The translations under genes and the position numbers were made by a program. Below, piece by piece: positions 1-6,621 of a stretch of 13,884 nucleotides of DNA. Each line of letters begins with the position of its first letter. Position 1 is the first letter of the stretch. The stretch covers positions 1-13,884 of the forward strand of contig CAZWRV010000129.1 in NCBI GenBank assembly GCA_964636325.1. The letters run 5' to 3'. Under the pieces are notes generated by a model. The model made no database searches and was not told the origin of the DNA. It saw only the letters and a list, made by a program, of their open reading frames with translations. This DNA comes from CAZWRV01 sp964636325 (lineage in GTDB: Bacteria; Verrucomicrobiota; Lentisphaeria; Victivallales; GWF2-50-93).

Positions 1-179
1 AAGAGGCATTTTCCTCACACCCGCCTGTGCCTCCTGCTCGACGTGCCGTAAAAATAAAGACCGACCAAAACGGACTCCGCTCCGACGGCTCCGACGCGCA
101 CCGATCGCACGCGGGAACCTACCATCCATCCAGTCATCCAGCCTCCCATTCTTTACTGCTGGATATTAAATGCTTTTAT

Positions 180-207
180 TGGACACTGCGCGAAACAGAT
201 GTATTAT
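180..207 (+). promoter_or_regulatory. Candidate sigma-70 promoter for typA
   Basis: A TGGACA box (180-185, 5/6 to consensus) is followed after 16 bp by TATTAT (202-207, 5/6). A start near 214 would leave a leader of about 110 nt before typA that contains the 245-266 hairpin. This is a consensus match only. Confidence 0.45.
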
Positions 208-244
208 ATGAGCCTTTTTGCCGTATCCATTCGCCTTATAAGCC

Positions 245-266
245 GAGGCAAATTCAAAATTGCCTC
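245..266 (+). other. Hairpin in the typA leader
   Basis: GAGGCAA (245-251) and TTGCCTC (260-266) form a perfect 7-bp stem with an 8-nt loop, about 57 nt before the typA start codon. No T-run follows, so it does not look like a terminator. It would lie in the untranslated leader if the 180-207 promoter is real. A regulatory role is speculative. Confidence 0.35.
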
Positions 267-322
267 TTCGAGCTGATGGATCCTTGCGGCCGGAATTCGC
301 CTTTTAACTGCGGACATAATTC

Positions 323-2155
323 ATGCCCGACATAAGAAATGTTGCCATCATCGCCCATGTCGACCATGGGAAGACCACGCTTGTCGACCAGATCATCAAG
401 CAGACGAAGCTGTTCCGAGAGAATCAGGTAATACAGGAGTGCTTCATGGACAGCAACGCGCTCGAGAGGGAGCGCGGCATCACCATACTTGCGAAGAACA
501 TCAGCGTGGTCTACAAGGGCATCAAGATCAACATCATAGACACGCCCGGCCACAGCGACTTCGGGGGGCAGGTCGAGCGTGTGCTGAACCTTGCGGACGG
601 CGTGCTGCTGCTTGTCGACGCGTCCGAGGGGCCGCTCCCGCAGACGCGTTTCGTCCTGGGCAAGGCGCTGCAGATGCACCTCAAGCCGGTGGTGATCATA
701 AACAAGATCGACCGGCAGGACGCCAGGCCGAAGGAGGTTCTGGAGAAGGTATACGACCTTTTCATGGATCTCGCGGTCTCGGACAAGCAGTTCGACTTCC
801 CTATACTTTATGCGAGCGGCAGAAGCGGCTGGGTGGACGAGTCGCCGGACGGCAGGCGCGACTCGATGGTGCCGCTCATGGAGGCAATCATAAACCACAT
901 CCCGCCGCCGAAGACGAATGAGGGGCCGGTCCAGATGCAGATCTCGACGCTCGACTACTCGGACTATGTCGGAAGGATCGGTATCGGCAGGGTGTTCCGC
1001 GGGACTCTTGAAGCGTCCAGGCCGATCGTCCTGATCAAGCGCAGCGGGACTGTCCAGCAGGCGGCCATCAAGCAGCTTTTCACCTACGAGGGCATCGAGC
1101 GCAAGGAAGTCCCGGCAATCCCCTGCGGCGACATATGCGCCGTGGTCGGCATCGAAGGCATAGACATCAGCGACACGATAGCCGACGCGGAGCATCCGGA
1201 TCCGCTGCCGCCGATCAGCGTGGACGAGCCGACGCTTTCGATGACCTTCCGCATCAACGACTCGCCGTTCTACGGGCAGGACGGCAAGTTCATCAGCAGC
1301 AGGCATATCCGCGAGCGGCTCTTCAAGGAGATGGAGCGGGACGTCGCGCTACTTGTCGAGGAGCTTTCCGGCGACGCGTTCAAGGTGAGCGGGCGCGGCG
1401 TCCTGCACCTGTCCATCCTGATCGAAACGATGCGGCGCGAGGGCTATGAGCTTACGGTCTCCCAGCCGCAGGTGATCTTCAAGACCATCGACGGCGCCAA
1501 ATGCGAGCCGATTGAGATCCTCACCGTCGACGTGCCGTCCGAGTTCGCGGGGAAGGTGATCGAAATCACCGGGGCGCGCAAGGGCGAGATGTTCCTGATG
1601 GAGCAGAAGGGTGCGAGGCAGCTCCTCGAGTTCCATGTGCCGACGCGCGGGATCATCGGCATCCGAAGCAAGCTGATGAACGCGACCGCCGGACAGTGTG
1701 TCCTCTCCCACAGGTATTCGCACTACGCCCCCTACAAGGGAGACATCACCCTCAGGAACAACGGAGTGCTCGTCAGCATGGATCGCGGCAGGGCCACGCC
1801 ATACGCGATCGACGGCCTCCAGCTTCGGGGGACGTTCTTCATCGACCCCAACGAGACCTGCTACGAGGGGATGATACTCGGCGAGCACTGCAAGGACGGC
1901 GACCTGCTGGTGAACGTCCAGCGCGAAAAGAAGATGACCAACATCAGGGCGGCCGGCTCAGACCGGGCCATGAAGATCGCCCCGGCCCAGAAGTTCACCC
2001 TCGAAGAGGCGCTCGAATACATAGACGAGGACGAGCTTGTCGAGGTCACGCCGCAAAACATCCGGATGCGCAAGCGCTTCCTGACCGAGCTGGAGCGCAG
2101 GAGGATCCGCCGTGAACAGGCTGCCCAGGATGAATATCTGCAGCAGAAGAGCTAG
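323..2155 (+). CDS. typA: Ribosome-associated translational GTPase TypA/BipA
   Basis: A 610-residue protein, the usual length for TypA/BipA (about 600-615). TypA is an EF-G-like GTPase that binds the ribosome and supports 50S assembly and growth under stress such as cold. The GTPase motifs are in order: G1 AHVDHGKT (11-18), G2 RGIT (51-54), G3 DTPGH (73-77) and G4 NKID (127-130). Beta-barrel domain 2, the EF-G III/V-like domains and the TypA C-terminal domain follow. The phrase FHVPTRGIIGIRS and the MTNIRAAGSD segment are typical of TypA and separate it from LepA and EF-G. The start is set by the family's N-terminus, since MPDIRNVAIIAHVDHGKTTL aligns from residue 1; the Shine-Dalgarno sequence is weak. 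It appears to be a single-gene unit, with an array of 7-bp units and a new promoter downstream. Confidence 0.97.
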   Translation: MPDIRNVAIIAHVDHGKTTLVDQIIKQTKLFRENQVIQECFMDSNALERERGITILAKNISVVYKGIKINIIDTPGHSDFGGQVERVLNLADGVLLLVDASEGPLPQTRFVLGKALQMHLKPVVIINKIDRQDARPKEVLEKVYDLFMDLAVSDKQFDFPILYASGRSGWVDESPDGRRDSMVPLMEAIINHIPPPKTNEGPVQMQISTLDYSDYVGRIGIGRVFRGTLEASRPIVLIKRSGTVQQAAIKQLFTYEGIERKEVPAIPCGDICAVVGIEGIDISDTIADAEHPDPLPPISVDEPTLSMTFRINDSPFYGQDGKFISSRHIRERLFKEMERDVALLVEELSGDAFKVSGRGVLHLSILIETMRREGYELTVSQPQVIFKTIDGAKCEPIEILTVDVPSEFAGKVIEITGARKGEMFLMEQKGARQLLEFHVPTRGIIGIRSKLMNATAGQCVLSHRYSHYAPYKGDITLRNNGVLVSMDRGRATPYAIDGLQLRGTFFIDPNETCYEGMILGEHCKDGDLLVNVQREKKMTNIRAAGSDRAMKIAPAQKFTLEEALEYIDEDELVEVTPQNIRMRKRFLTELERRRIRREQAAQDEYLQQKS

Positions 2156-2181
2156 TTTTTTCCCTGCGGTAAAAAAGAGCG

Positions 2182-2260
2182 AACGCCCAACTCCCAATTA
2201 TTAAATCCGATTATTCAGCTTCATTCAGCGTTGAACGTTCAGAGTTCAGCGTTGGGCGTT
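2182..2260. repeat. Inverted array of degenerate 7-bp units after typA
   Basis: The 10-bp arms AACGCCCAAC (2182-2191) and GTTGGGCGTT (2251-2260) are perfect inverted repeats about 59 bp apart. From 2227 to 2261 the sequence reads as five consecutive 7-mers close to ARCGTTS, for example AGCGTTG (2227-2233 and again 2248-2254). On the left, 2185-2198 reads as GCCCAAC then TCCCAAT, the same unit in the opposite orientation. The block lies between the typA stop and the pseudopilin promoter. No CRISPR-like spacing is present and no function is evident. Confidence 0.65.
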
Positions 2261-2315
2261 AAAAAGATGACAAATCAGAGCAAAATATCCGCAACGGGGA
2301 TTTATGCTGCCGAAC

Positions 2316-2343
2316 TTGAAATCAAGGACTTTTTTGATATAAT
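2316..2343 (+). promoter_or_regulatory. Strong sigma-70-type promoter for the pseudopilin gene
   Basis: TTGAAA (2316-2321) and a perfect TATAAT (2338-2343) are separated by 16 bp. Transcription would start near 2350, giving a leader of about 36 nt that contains the ribosome binding site AGGAGGG (2371-2377). Confidence 0.7.
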
Positions 2344-2385
2344 AATGCCAGGGAGGACGTTGAGGAAAATAGGAGGGTTCTTCGG

Positions 2386-3123
2386 ATGCCGTCAAGGAAT
2401 CCCATTAGAAGGGCCGCAGGGTTCACCCTTATAGAGCTTTTGGTGGTCATCGCCATCATCGCGATTCTGGCCGCGATGCTCCTGCCTGCCTTGAAGAATG
2501 CGCGCGATTCGGCGAAAAACATCCTTTGCGCGGGCAACCTTAAGCAGGTGGGCTCCCTTTTAAAGATGTATGTCAACGACTTCGACTCCTACATGGTCAA
2601 CAGCATGCCGTACAGCGGCGCAAACCCGGCGAACAACTTCTGGCAGGGGGAGCTTGTGGAGGCCGGGCTTTCGACGGAGCCAATGAACAAGAGCATGGAC
2701 TGCCCGGTAATCCCCTCGGACAGCACGGACGTCAACAACTTCGGCTACAATTTCCGCGGATACAGCCAGTATACGCATGACACCTGGAACAACGTGCTCA
2801 CCACCATAACTTGGCCGCGATACAACATCAACGGCTATCTGTCCAGGCCGAGCTGGTCCGTCTGGGGTTACAGGAAGATTACTGGCGTGCCCAACCCATC
2901 TTCGGCGATAGAGCTCTGCGACGGCGAGCCGATATGGGTATGGGGAGGCGCATCGATCCGGTTCTGCTACACAATGACCGGAACCTCTGAGATAGCCCGG
3001 ACTACGCATGGGGCGAAGCCTAACGTCCTTTTCCTAGATGCGCATGTCATGAAGACTCCGCTGGCCGAAATCTCCTCCAATCTCTCCAAATTTCTCTACG
3101 CCGGTGCCGATTTAATCCCTTGA
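2386..3123 (+). CDS. Pseudopilin with prepilin N-terminal cleavage/methylation domain and H-X9-D tail motif
   Basis: A 245-residue secreted or envelope protein of the type II secretion/type IV pilin-like class that is expanded in Lentisphaerota, Verrucomicrobia and Planctomycetes. A 12-residue basic leader ends in Gly12. Prepilin peptidase should cut before Phe13 and methylate it, with Glu17 as the conserved Glu5 of the mature protein, followed by the hydrophobic helix 13-36. The C-terminal region carries H208-X9-D218, the processing-associated H-X9-DG signature, but with Ala219 in place of Gly. The start at 2386 is fixed by AGGAGGG eight bases upstream and by the short leader. It sits alone between a strong promoter and the protease gene, with no secretion-machinery genes nearby, as is usual for these paralogues. 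The substrate or structure it serves is unknown. Confidence 0.9.
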   Translation: MPSRNPIRRAAGFTLIELLVVIAIIAILAAMLLPALKNARDSAKNILCAGNLKQVGSLLKMYVNDFDSYMVNSMPYSGANPANNFWQGELVEAGLSTEPMNKSMDCPVIPSDSTDVNNFGYNFRGYSQYTHDTWNNVLTTITWPRYNINGYLSRPSWSVWGYRKITGVPNPSSAIELCDGEPIWVWGGASIRFCYTMTGTSEIARTTHGAKPNVLFLDAHVMKTPLAEISSNLSKFLYAGADLIP

Positions 3124-3166
3124 AAAGTGCTACCCCAATGCATATCTATAGGATAAGGGTGCCTTC

Positions 3167-4474
3167 ATGAGGATCTATGTCGCCGCAAACTGCCTGGTGC
3201 CGTTGGTACTGTTTTTTTTCACGGGCTGCAGCTCTGACAGTTCGGATGTGGAGAACAGCAAAGCCGCCAAGGAGCCGCCGAAGAAAATAGAAAAGACGGT
3301 GAAGAGCAAAGGGCAGGAAGAAACCGCACAAGACAGCCTCGGATCAGACTTGAGCGACGTGGAGCGGCGGGGAATAGAGAAGATCCGCGCAGAAAATGCC
3401 AAGTCCAAGGACGCCTACGAGTGGACCCTCATATACTACATGTCCTACGACAACGATCTGAGCGCCTGCTCTGAAGGCATAATCAAGCATATCGCCGAAG
3501 GCGTCAAGTCGGAAAAGGTCGCGGTCGTCATTCAAGCGGATATTGCAGGGAACGACGGAATGAGGAGGATTTCCCTCAAGAGAAAGGGTGACGCACTTGT
3601 ACGGGAAGATAAGAAGATCGCCGGCGACGACAGCACCAGCATCGGCGAACTGCGCAGCTTCCTGAAAGCCGCCAGGGAAGACTTTCCATCCAAGAACTAT
3701 CTGCTGACGTTTCTGGACCACGGGGGCAAGCTGAACGAGATGTGCGAAGATGCCGGCGAGGGAAAGTATATGGACGCGTTGAAGTGCGCCTGCGAATGCG
3801 TGTCGTTCAACTTTGAGACGGGAAACCGGGTGAGGCTCGTTTTTCTCCAGCAATGCGGGCGCGGCTCTATTGAGAACATCTACAACTTCGCCGGCGCAGG
3901 CGATTATGTCCTTTGCTCGCCGCTTCCCGTCGGCGCCCCCAACAACTATTACGGCAAGATGATCGAAGGCATATGCCAGAACCACGGCGCGGACGCCAAG
4001 TCGATTGCGGAAACGATCATGAAATACGACGAGCATTATACGGAATACACACTTGTCAGCTCCATCGAGCTCAAAAAGCTTCCGGAGAACCTGAACAAGG
4101 TCCTTGCACTTATTGTAAACCAGAAGAGCATCAGCCTTAAGCCGGAAATCATGCTGCCGGTCTTCAGCTACGAGGACGAGACCAACTACGACCTTGAGTA
4201 TTTCTTCAAGGCGCTTGATTCCGGAAAGGATGCCGCACTGTCCAGCGCAATTTCCGGTTTCCTGGACTGGTATCAGGAGAAGCTTGTCGTCAAAAAGAGC
4301 TTTTCAGCGCTGGTGAAGCCGGATTCGCCGACGGCGCGTATTTCAGGCCTATCAATCTTCATCCCCGCCGATTCGAAGCAAACGGGACGGTATTCGGAAT
4401 TCCCAATCTACAAGCAGACAGTCCTGGGAGCCGTGATGGAAAAACTTTCCTATTTGAAGGTGCCAAGCAAGTGA
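3167..4474 (+). CDS. Lipoprotein of the clostripain (peptidase C11) family
   Basis: A 435-residue predicted lipoprotein. The N-terminus is a short hydrophobic signal ending in a lipobox-like FTGC with Cys21 as the lipid-attached residue, then a polar, Lys/Glu-rich linker (about 22-80). The catalytic region begins at WTLIYYMSYDNDLS (86-99), the characteristic clostripain start. FLDHGG (182-187) supplies the likely catalytic His185, and FLQQCGRGSIEN (226-237) the likely nucleophile Cys230. GLSIFIP (394-400) matches the late GLSIYFP-type family motif. Family C11 enzymes are cysteine proteases, usually cleaving after Arg or Lys, so this is likely an envelope-anchored protease, although the segment around Cys230 diverges from the usual D-C-L/M pattern. 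AAGGG near 3155 serves as ribosome binding site. The 43-bp gap from the pseudopilin and 16 bp to the next start suggest a shared transcript. Its substrate is unknown. Confidence 0.85.
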   Translation: MRIYVAANCLVPLVLFFFTGCSSDSSDVENSKAAKEPPKKIEKTVKSKGQEETAQDSLGSDLSDVERRGIEKIRAENAKSKDAYEWTLIYYMSYDNDLSACSEGIIKHIAEGVKSEKVAVVIQADIAGNDGMRRISLKRKGDALVREDKKIAGDDSTSIGELRSFLKAAREDFPSKNYLLTFLDHGGKLNEMCEDAGEGKYMDALKCACECVSFNFETGNRVRLVFLQQCGRGSIENIYNFAGAGDYVLCSPLPVGAPNNYYGKMIEGICQNHGADAKSIAETIMKYDEHYTEYTLVSSIELKKLPENLNKVLALIVNQKSISLKPEIMLPVFSYEDETNYDLEYFFKALDSGKDAALSSAISGFLDWYQEKLVVKKSFSALVKPDSPTARISGLSIFIPADSKQTGRYSEFPIYKQTVLGAVMEKLSYLKVPSK

Positions 4475-4490
4475 GAGCGGAGGCAAGAAG

Positions 4491-4939
4491 ATGTATTTCA
4501 TAACTGTCGTCTTCCATCAACAATTTCTTAATGCGCTTTGTTCCGGATAAGATCAAGGCCAGCTTTAATCTCGGAGATTCATACAATTATTCCTGCCTAT
4601 TGTCGGCTGTCGCGATCGGATTTCTGTCGCAGGCGTTGACGCTGATACTCGTTTACGCCGTAGCCCGTGACGCGGCCGAATCGGTTCAGAAAGGACTCAT
4701 GGCAGCATCGCTTTGCTCCCTGATACCGTCATTCCATCCTGCTGCTTGTATTTCTCAGCGGAGGCTCCAGAGGCGAGGTGGGAAGAAACTGCCTCCTGCT
4801 CATGCCTTTCCCGATCCTCATCATGGTCACGGACGAGATCTACACCAAAAGGCTTTTCGTCTCCCAATACGCCTATTCCGCGGCAACGCTCTTTTCACTG
4901 GCGATATTCGTGGAGGCGGCGATAGGCTTCTGGACCTGA
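4491..4939 (+). pseudogene. Small membrane protein gene with a one-base frameshift
   Basis: Two open frames together encode one plausible polytopic protein. The first runs from ATG 4531 and gives a helix near NYSCLLSAVAIGFLSQALTL, then AASLCSLIPSF. At about 4735 the sense passes to the +1 frame, which continues ILLLVFLSGG, then CLLLMPFPILIMVT, and ends AAIGFWT at TGA 4937-4939. Removing one C near 4735 joins them into a protein of about 135 residues with four hydrophobic segments. The strongest ribosome binding site (GGAGG, 4479-4483) serves ATG 4491, but that frame (MYFITVVFHQQFLN) stops after 19 codons at 4550, overlapping the 4531 start. It is either a second one-base shift near 4530 or a short coupled leader peptide. 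The gene follows the C11 lipoprotein by 16 bp and probably shares its transcript. The family is not recognised. Sequencing error is an alternative to a true lesion. Confidence 0.7.
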
Positions 4940-4940
4940 T

Positions 4941-4968
4941 TTCAAAATTACGCCGGCGGAATTTTGAA
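4941..4968. terminator. Bidirectional terminator between convergent genes
   Basis: The perfect 9-bp arms TTCAAAATT (4941-4949) and AATTTTGAA (4960-4968) enclose A, the self-complementary CGCCGGCG (4951-4958) and G. The palindrome starts right after the membrane-protein stop (4939) and ends two bases before the methyltransferase stop codon (4971 on the plus coordinate). With A/T-rich flanks and a GC core it can act on both strands. Confidence 0.65.
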
Positions 4969-4970
4969 CA

Positions 4971-5930
4971 TCACTTGTAGTTGGTGACGATTATTTCGGA
5001 GACGCAGCCGCGGCTGTCGGCCTTGGAGTTGATGAACCTCGGGACGTGTATCCTGTGGATGTGGAAGCCGTCGTAGAGATCGTCGAAGAAGTCGTCGTCG
5101 GGGTCGGTGTTCTTGGGGTCGGAGTTGCTGAGCATCATCATGATGCCCCTCTCGTGGAGATTGCTGAACATTCCGGAAAGGCGGATCTGGTGCTCGTCGT
5201 TGAAGCGGGACGAGCTGTATGAGGTGAAGCAGGACGACTTGCTGAGAGGCCTGTATGGCGGGTCGAAGTAGACGAAGGAGCCCTGCTGGACATGGTCTTC
5301 CACCGCGTCGAACGACGCCCTTCTTATCTCTGCGGCCCTGAGCGCGGCGGACGCCCTGAGGAGGTTTTCGGGGTCGCATATCCTCGGGTTCTGGTAGTCG
5401 CCCGCGGCGGAGTTGAACTCGCTTTTCGAGTTGACCCTGAAAAGGCCGTTGTAGCAGGTCTTGTTGAGGAAGATTATCTGCGCGGCCCGCCTGATCCACT
5501 TCTCCGAATAGTTGCTGAAGTCAGTGCGGTGCCTCTGGACGTTGAACTTCCAGCGGAGGCCGTAGTAGTAGGTGCTCCGCTCCTCGCGCTTGAGCCTGAG
5601 GTAGGATCTGGAATATTTCTCCAGCTCGTCTATGAGCTTCCCGACATCCTTCTGGACTACGCGGTAGGTGAGGATCAGCTCCTCGTTGATGTCGCATAGG
5701 CAGGCGTTCTCGATACTGTATCTGTGGACGATGTCGAAGAATACGGCACCGCTGCCCAGGAAGGGCTCGTAGTAGTTCTTTATCTTCTTCCTTTTGAGCG
5801 CCGAGGGATAGAAGCGGTCGAATGCGGCGAGCAGGCGCCTCTTGCCGCCGGCCCATTTGAGGAAGGGTTTGACGGCGGTGTCTCCGCCGCCGCCTTTTCC
5901 GTCGTCCGCTGGTAGTGGAAGGACAGACAT
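4971..5930 (-). CDS. D12-class (Dam-like) adenine-N6 DNA methyltransferase
   Basis: A 319-residue enzyme expected to transfer methyl from S-adenosylmethionine to adenine N6 in a short DNA target. Residues below are numbered from the start chosen here. KPFLKWAGGK (21-30) and PFLGSGAVFF (56-65) form the cofactor-binding N-terminus typical of the alpha-group/Dam class. DINEEL (80-85), FLNKTCYNGLFRVN (154-167), catalytic motif IV DPPY (223-226) and LSNSDP (267-272) follow in family order. All key motifs are intact. An in-frame ATG at 5975 would add 15 residues, but those codons fall largely in the intergenic 7-bp array, so ATG 5930 is preferred; neither has a clear Shine-Dalgarno sequence. It lies 171 bp downstream of a PD-(D/E)XK nuclease on the same strand, which suggests the modification half of a restriction-modification pair. 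The target sequence cannot be read from the protein; Dam-like GATC is one possibility. Confidence 0.92.
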   Translation of the reverse strand: MSVLPLPADDGKGGGGDTAVKPFLKWAGGKRRLLAAFDRFYPSALKRKKIKNYYEPFLGSGAVFFDIVHRYSIENACLCDINEELILTYRVVQKDVGKLIDELEKYSRSYLRLKREERSTYYYGLRWKFNVQRHRTDFSNYSEKWIRRAAQIIFLNKTCYNGLFRVNSKSEFNSAAGDYQNPRICDPENLLRASAALRAAEIRRASFDAVEDHVQQGSFVYFDPPYRPLSKSSCFTSYSSSRFNDEHQIRLSGMFSNLHERGIMMMLSNSDPKNTDPDDDFFDDLYDGFHIHRIHVPRFINSKADSRGCVSEIIVTNYK

Positions 5931-5960
5931 TCTGCCGTTATGCCCAATCAGGATAAAATA

Positions 5961-6045
5961 TTCAATGTTCAACACTCAATGCTCAATATTCAAGTACGAC
6001 TAGAAGCAGCTTGAGATTTGAACATTGGCAGTTGATTATTGAATG
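5961..6045. repeat. Two opposed arrays of 7-bp units between nuclease and methyltransferase genes
   Basis: From 5961 to 5995 there are five consecutive 7-mers fitting YTCAANN, for example TTCAATG (5961-5967) and CTCAATA (5982-5988). After a 15-bp centre (5996-6010), five more run from 6011 to 6045 in the opposite orientation, fitting TTGRNNN, for example TTGAACA (6018-6024) and TTGAATG (6039-6045). The unit core TTGA is constant apart from one TTGG (6025-6031), while the other three bases drift. It is the second array of this design in the window and lies just upstream of the methyltransferase start. Confidence 0.7.
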
Positions 6046-6062
6046 AGACAATCCTGTCTCAT
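6043..6062. other. Hairpin next to the TTGA array, possible nuclease-gene terminator
   Basis: ATGAGACA (6043-6050) and TGTCTCAT (6055-6062) form a perfect 8-bp stem with an ATCC loop. It lies 40 bp beyond the nuclease stop on the minus strand. No strong T-run follows in either direction, so termination is only a possibility. Confidence 0.4.
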
Positions 6063-6101
6063 AAAGTGGCCGCATGGCCGTGATAACTTTTCGATAAGGC
6101 T

Positions 6102-6500
6102 CTACTTAAGGCTGAGGCCGAAATAGAGCCTGAGCCAGGCTTCGAGCTCCTCGAACTCGAGGGCCTTGCCGGTCGAGACGAGAAAAGACTTCATGTTCTC
6201 GGTGAGGCCTTCGCCGGCATAGACCACGATTCCGGGCATCGGCCAGGCCTTGATGTCCTCGATGGTGGCGGGCATCTTCTCCTCGATGGTGCCGGGCGTC
6301 TTCTGGAACTTGCACTCGATGCCGAGGGACTTCCTGGTCTTCGGATCAACAAGCACGACGTCTATCTTGCGGCTGGTCCCCCAGATCCTCTTGCCCACCA
6401 GATACTGCTCCGCGCTCTCTAGTTCGAGGCTCGTCCCGAGCTCCACGATCTTGCGGATGAGGTCCTTGAGGTTGCCGATTTCGACCTTTCTCTTAGCCAT
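6102..6500 (-). CDS. Small PD-(D/E)XK superfamily nuclease, probable restriction enzyme
   Basis: A 132-residue protein with the core of the PD-(D/E)XK fold. KIDVVLVDP (45-53) holds the likely metal-binding Asp47, and GIECKFQ (60-66) supplies Glu62 and Lys64 of the E-X-K motif, with Gln66 after it. TIEEKMPATIEDIKAW and the strand GIVVYAGEG follow, giving the alpha-beta core. The whole is short and compact like a stand-alone nuclease domain. ATG 6500 is chosen because GAAAGG lies about 7 bases upstream. ATG 6515 lacks a site, and the longest frame (to 6677) would run across the promoter and start of the divergent glycosyltransferase gene. It precedes the DNA methyltransferase on the same strand, so a restriction role is likely by context; DNA repair or an orphan nuclease role cannot be excluded. 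Confidence 0.72.
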   Translation of the reverse strand: MAKRKVEIGNLKDLIRKIVELGTSLELESAEQYLVGKRIWGTSRKIDVVLVDPKTRKSLGIECKFQKTPGTIEEKMPATIEDIKAWPMPGIVVYAGEGLTENMKSFLVSTGKALEFEELEAWLRLYFGLSLK

Positions 6501-6548
6501 AAAAAAGCCTTTCATGTTGGTTGCAAGAGCATTACGATAATCCTCCAA

Positions 6549-6566
6549 GCCGTTTTTAAAAGCGGC
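6549..6566. promoter_or_regulatory. 18-bp palindrome in the divergent promoter region
   Basis: GCCGTTTTTAAAAGCGGC is self-complementary over all nine pairs with a single T-G wobble. It sits between the minus-strand nuclease gene and the plus-strand glycosyltransferase promoter, ending 3 bp before the latter's -35 box. This suggests an operator for a dimeric regulator of one or both units. No T-run suggests termination. Confidence 0.4.
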
Positions 6567-6569
6567 CGA

Positions 6570-6598
6570 TTGAAAAAACATCCTGCCATAAATATATT
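6570..6598 (+). promoter_or_regulatory. Sigma-70-type promoter of the glycosyltransferase operon
   Basis: TTGAAA (6570-6575) and TATATT (6593-6598) are 17 bp apart, each 5/6 to consensus. Transcription would begin near 6605, just ahead of the AGGAG ribosome binding site (6610-6614), giving a very short leader. Confidence 0.6.
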
Positions 6599-6621
6599 CA
6601 AGGCATCTCAGGAGCGCCAGA

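Larger units (their letters stand above)
1..322. other. Intergenic leader region upstream of typA
   Basis: No convincing coding sequence is seen here. The one complete plus-strand open frame (27-335) runs into the typA start, has a low-complexity composition rich in His, Ser and Pro, and resembles no family I know. The stretch holds short CATCCA repeats (around 123-140), a candidate promoter (180-207) and a small hairpin (245-266), so it is best read as the typA upstream region following an unseen neighbour. Confidence 0.5.

Noticed and set aside
27..335. A 102-codon plus-strand open frame before typA
   Set aside because: It has no ribosome binding site, overlaps the typA start, and its product is low-complexity with no family resemblance.
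254..1306. A 350-codon minus-strand open frame
   Set aside because: It lies almost entirely antisense to typA, whose motifs are unambiguous. Its composition (rich in Arg, Asp, Leu, Val and His) is what an antisense frame of GC-rich coding DNA gives.
2156..2177. A T-run and A-run with a short GC centre after typA as an intrinsic terminator
   Set aside because: The arms are essentially T6 and A6 with only a two-pair GC extension and a mismatch, too weak to call.
5931..5975. A 15-residue N-terminal extension of the methyltransferase
   Set aside because: The codons derive largely from the intergenic 7-bp array, and the family's conserved start KPFLKWAGGK is well inside the shorter protein.
5961..6045. 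A CRISPR array
   Set aside because: Units are 7 bp with no spacers of 25-40 bp, and no cas gene is present.
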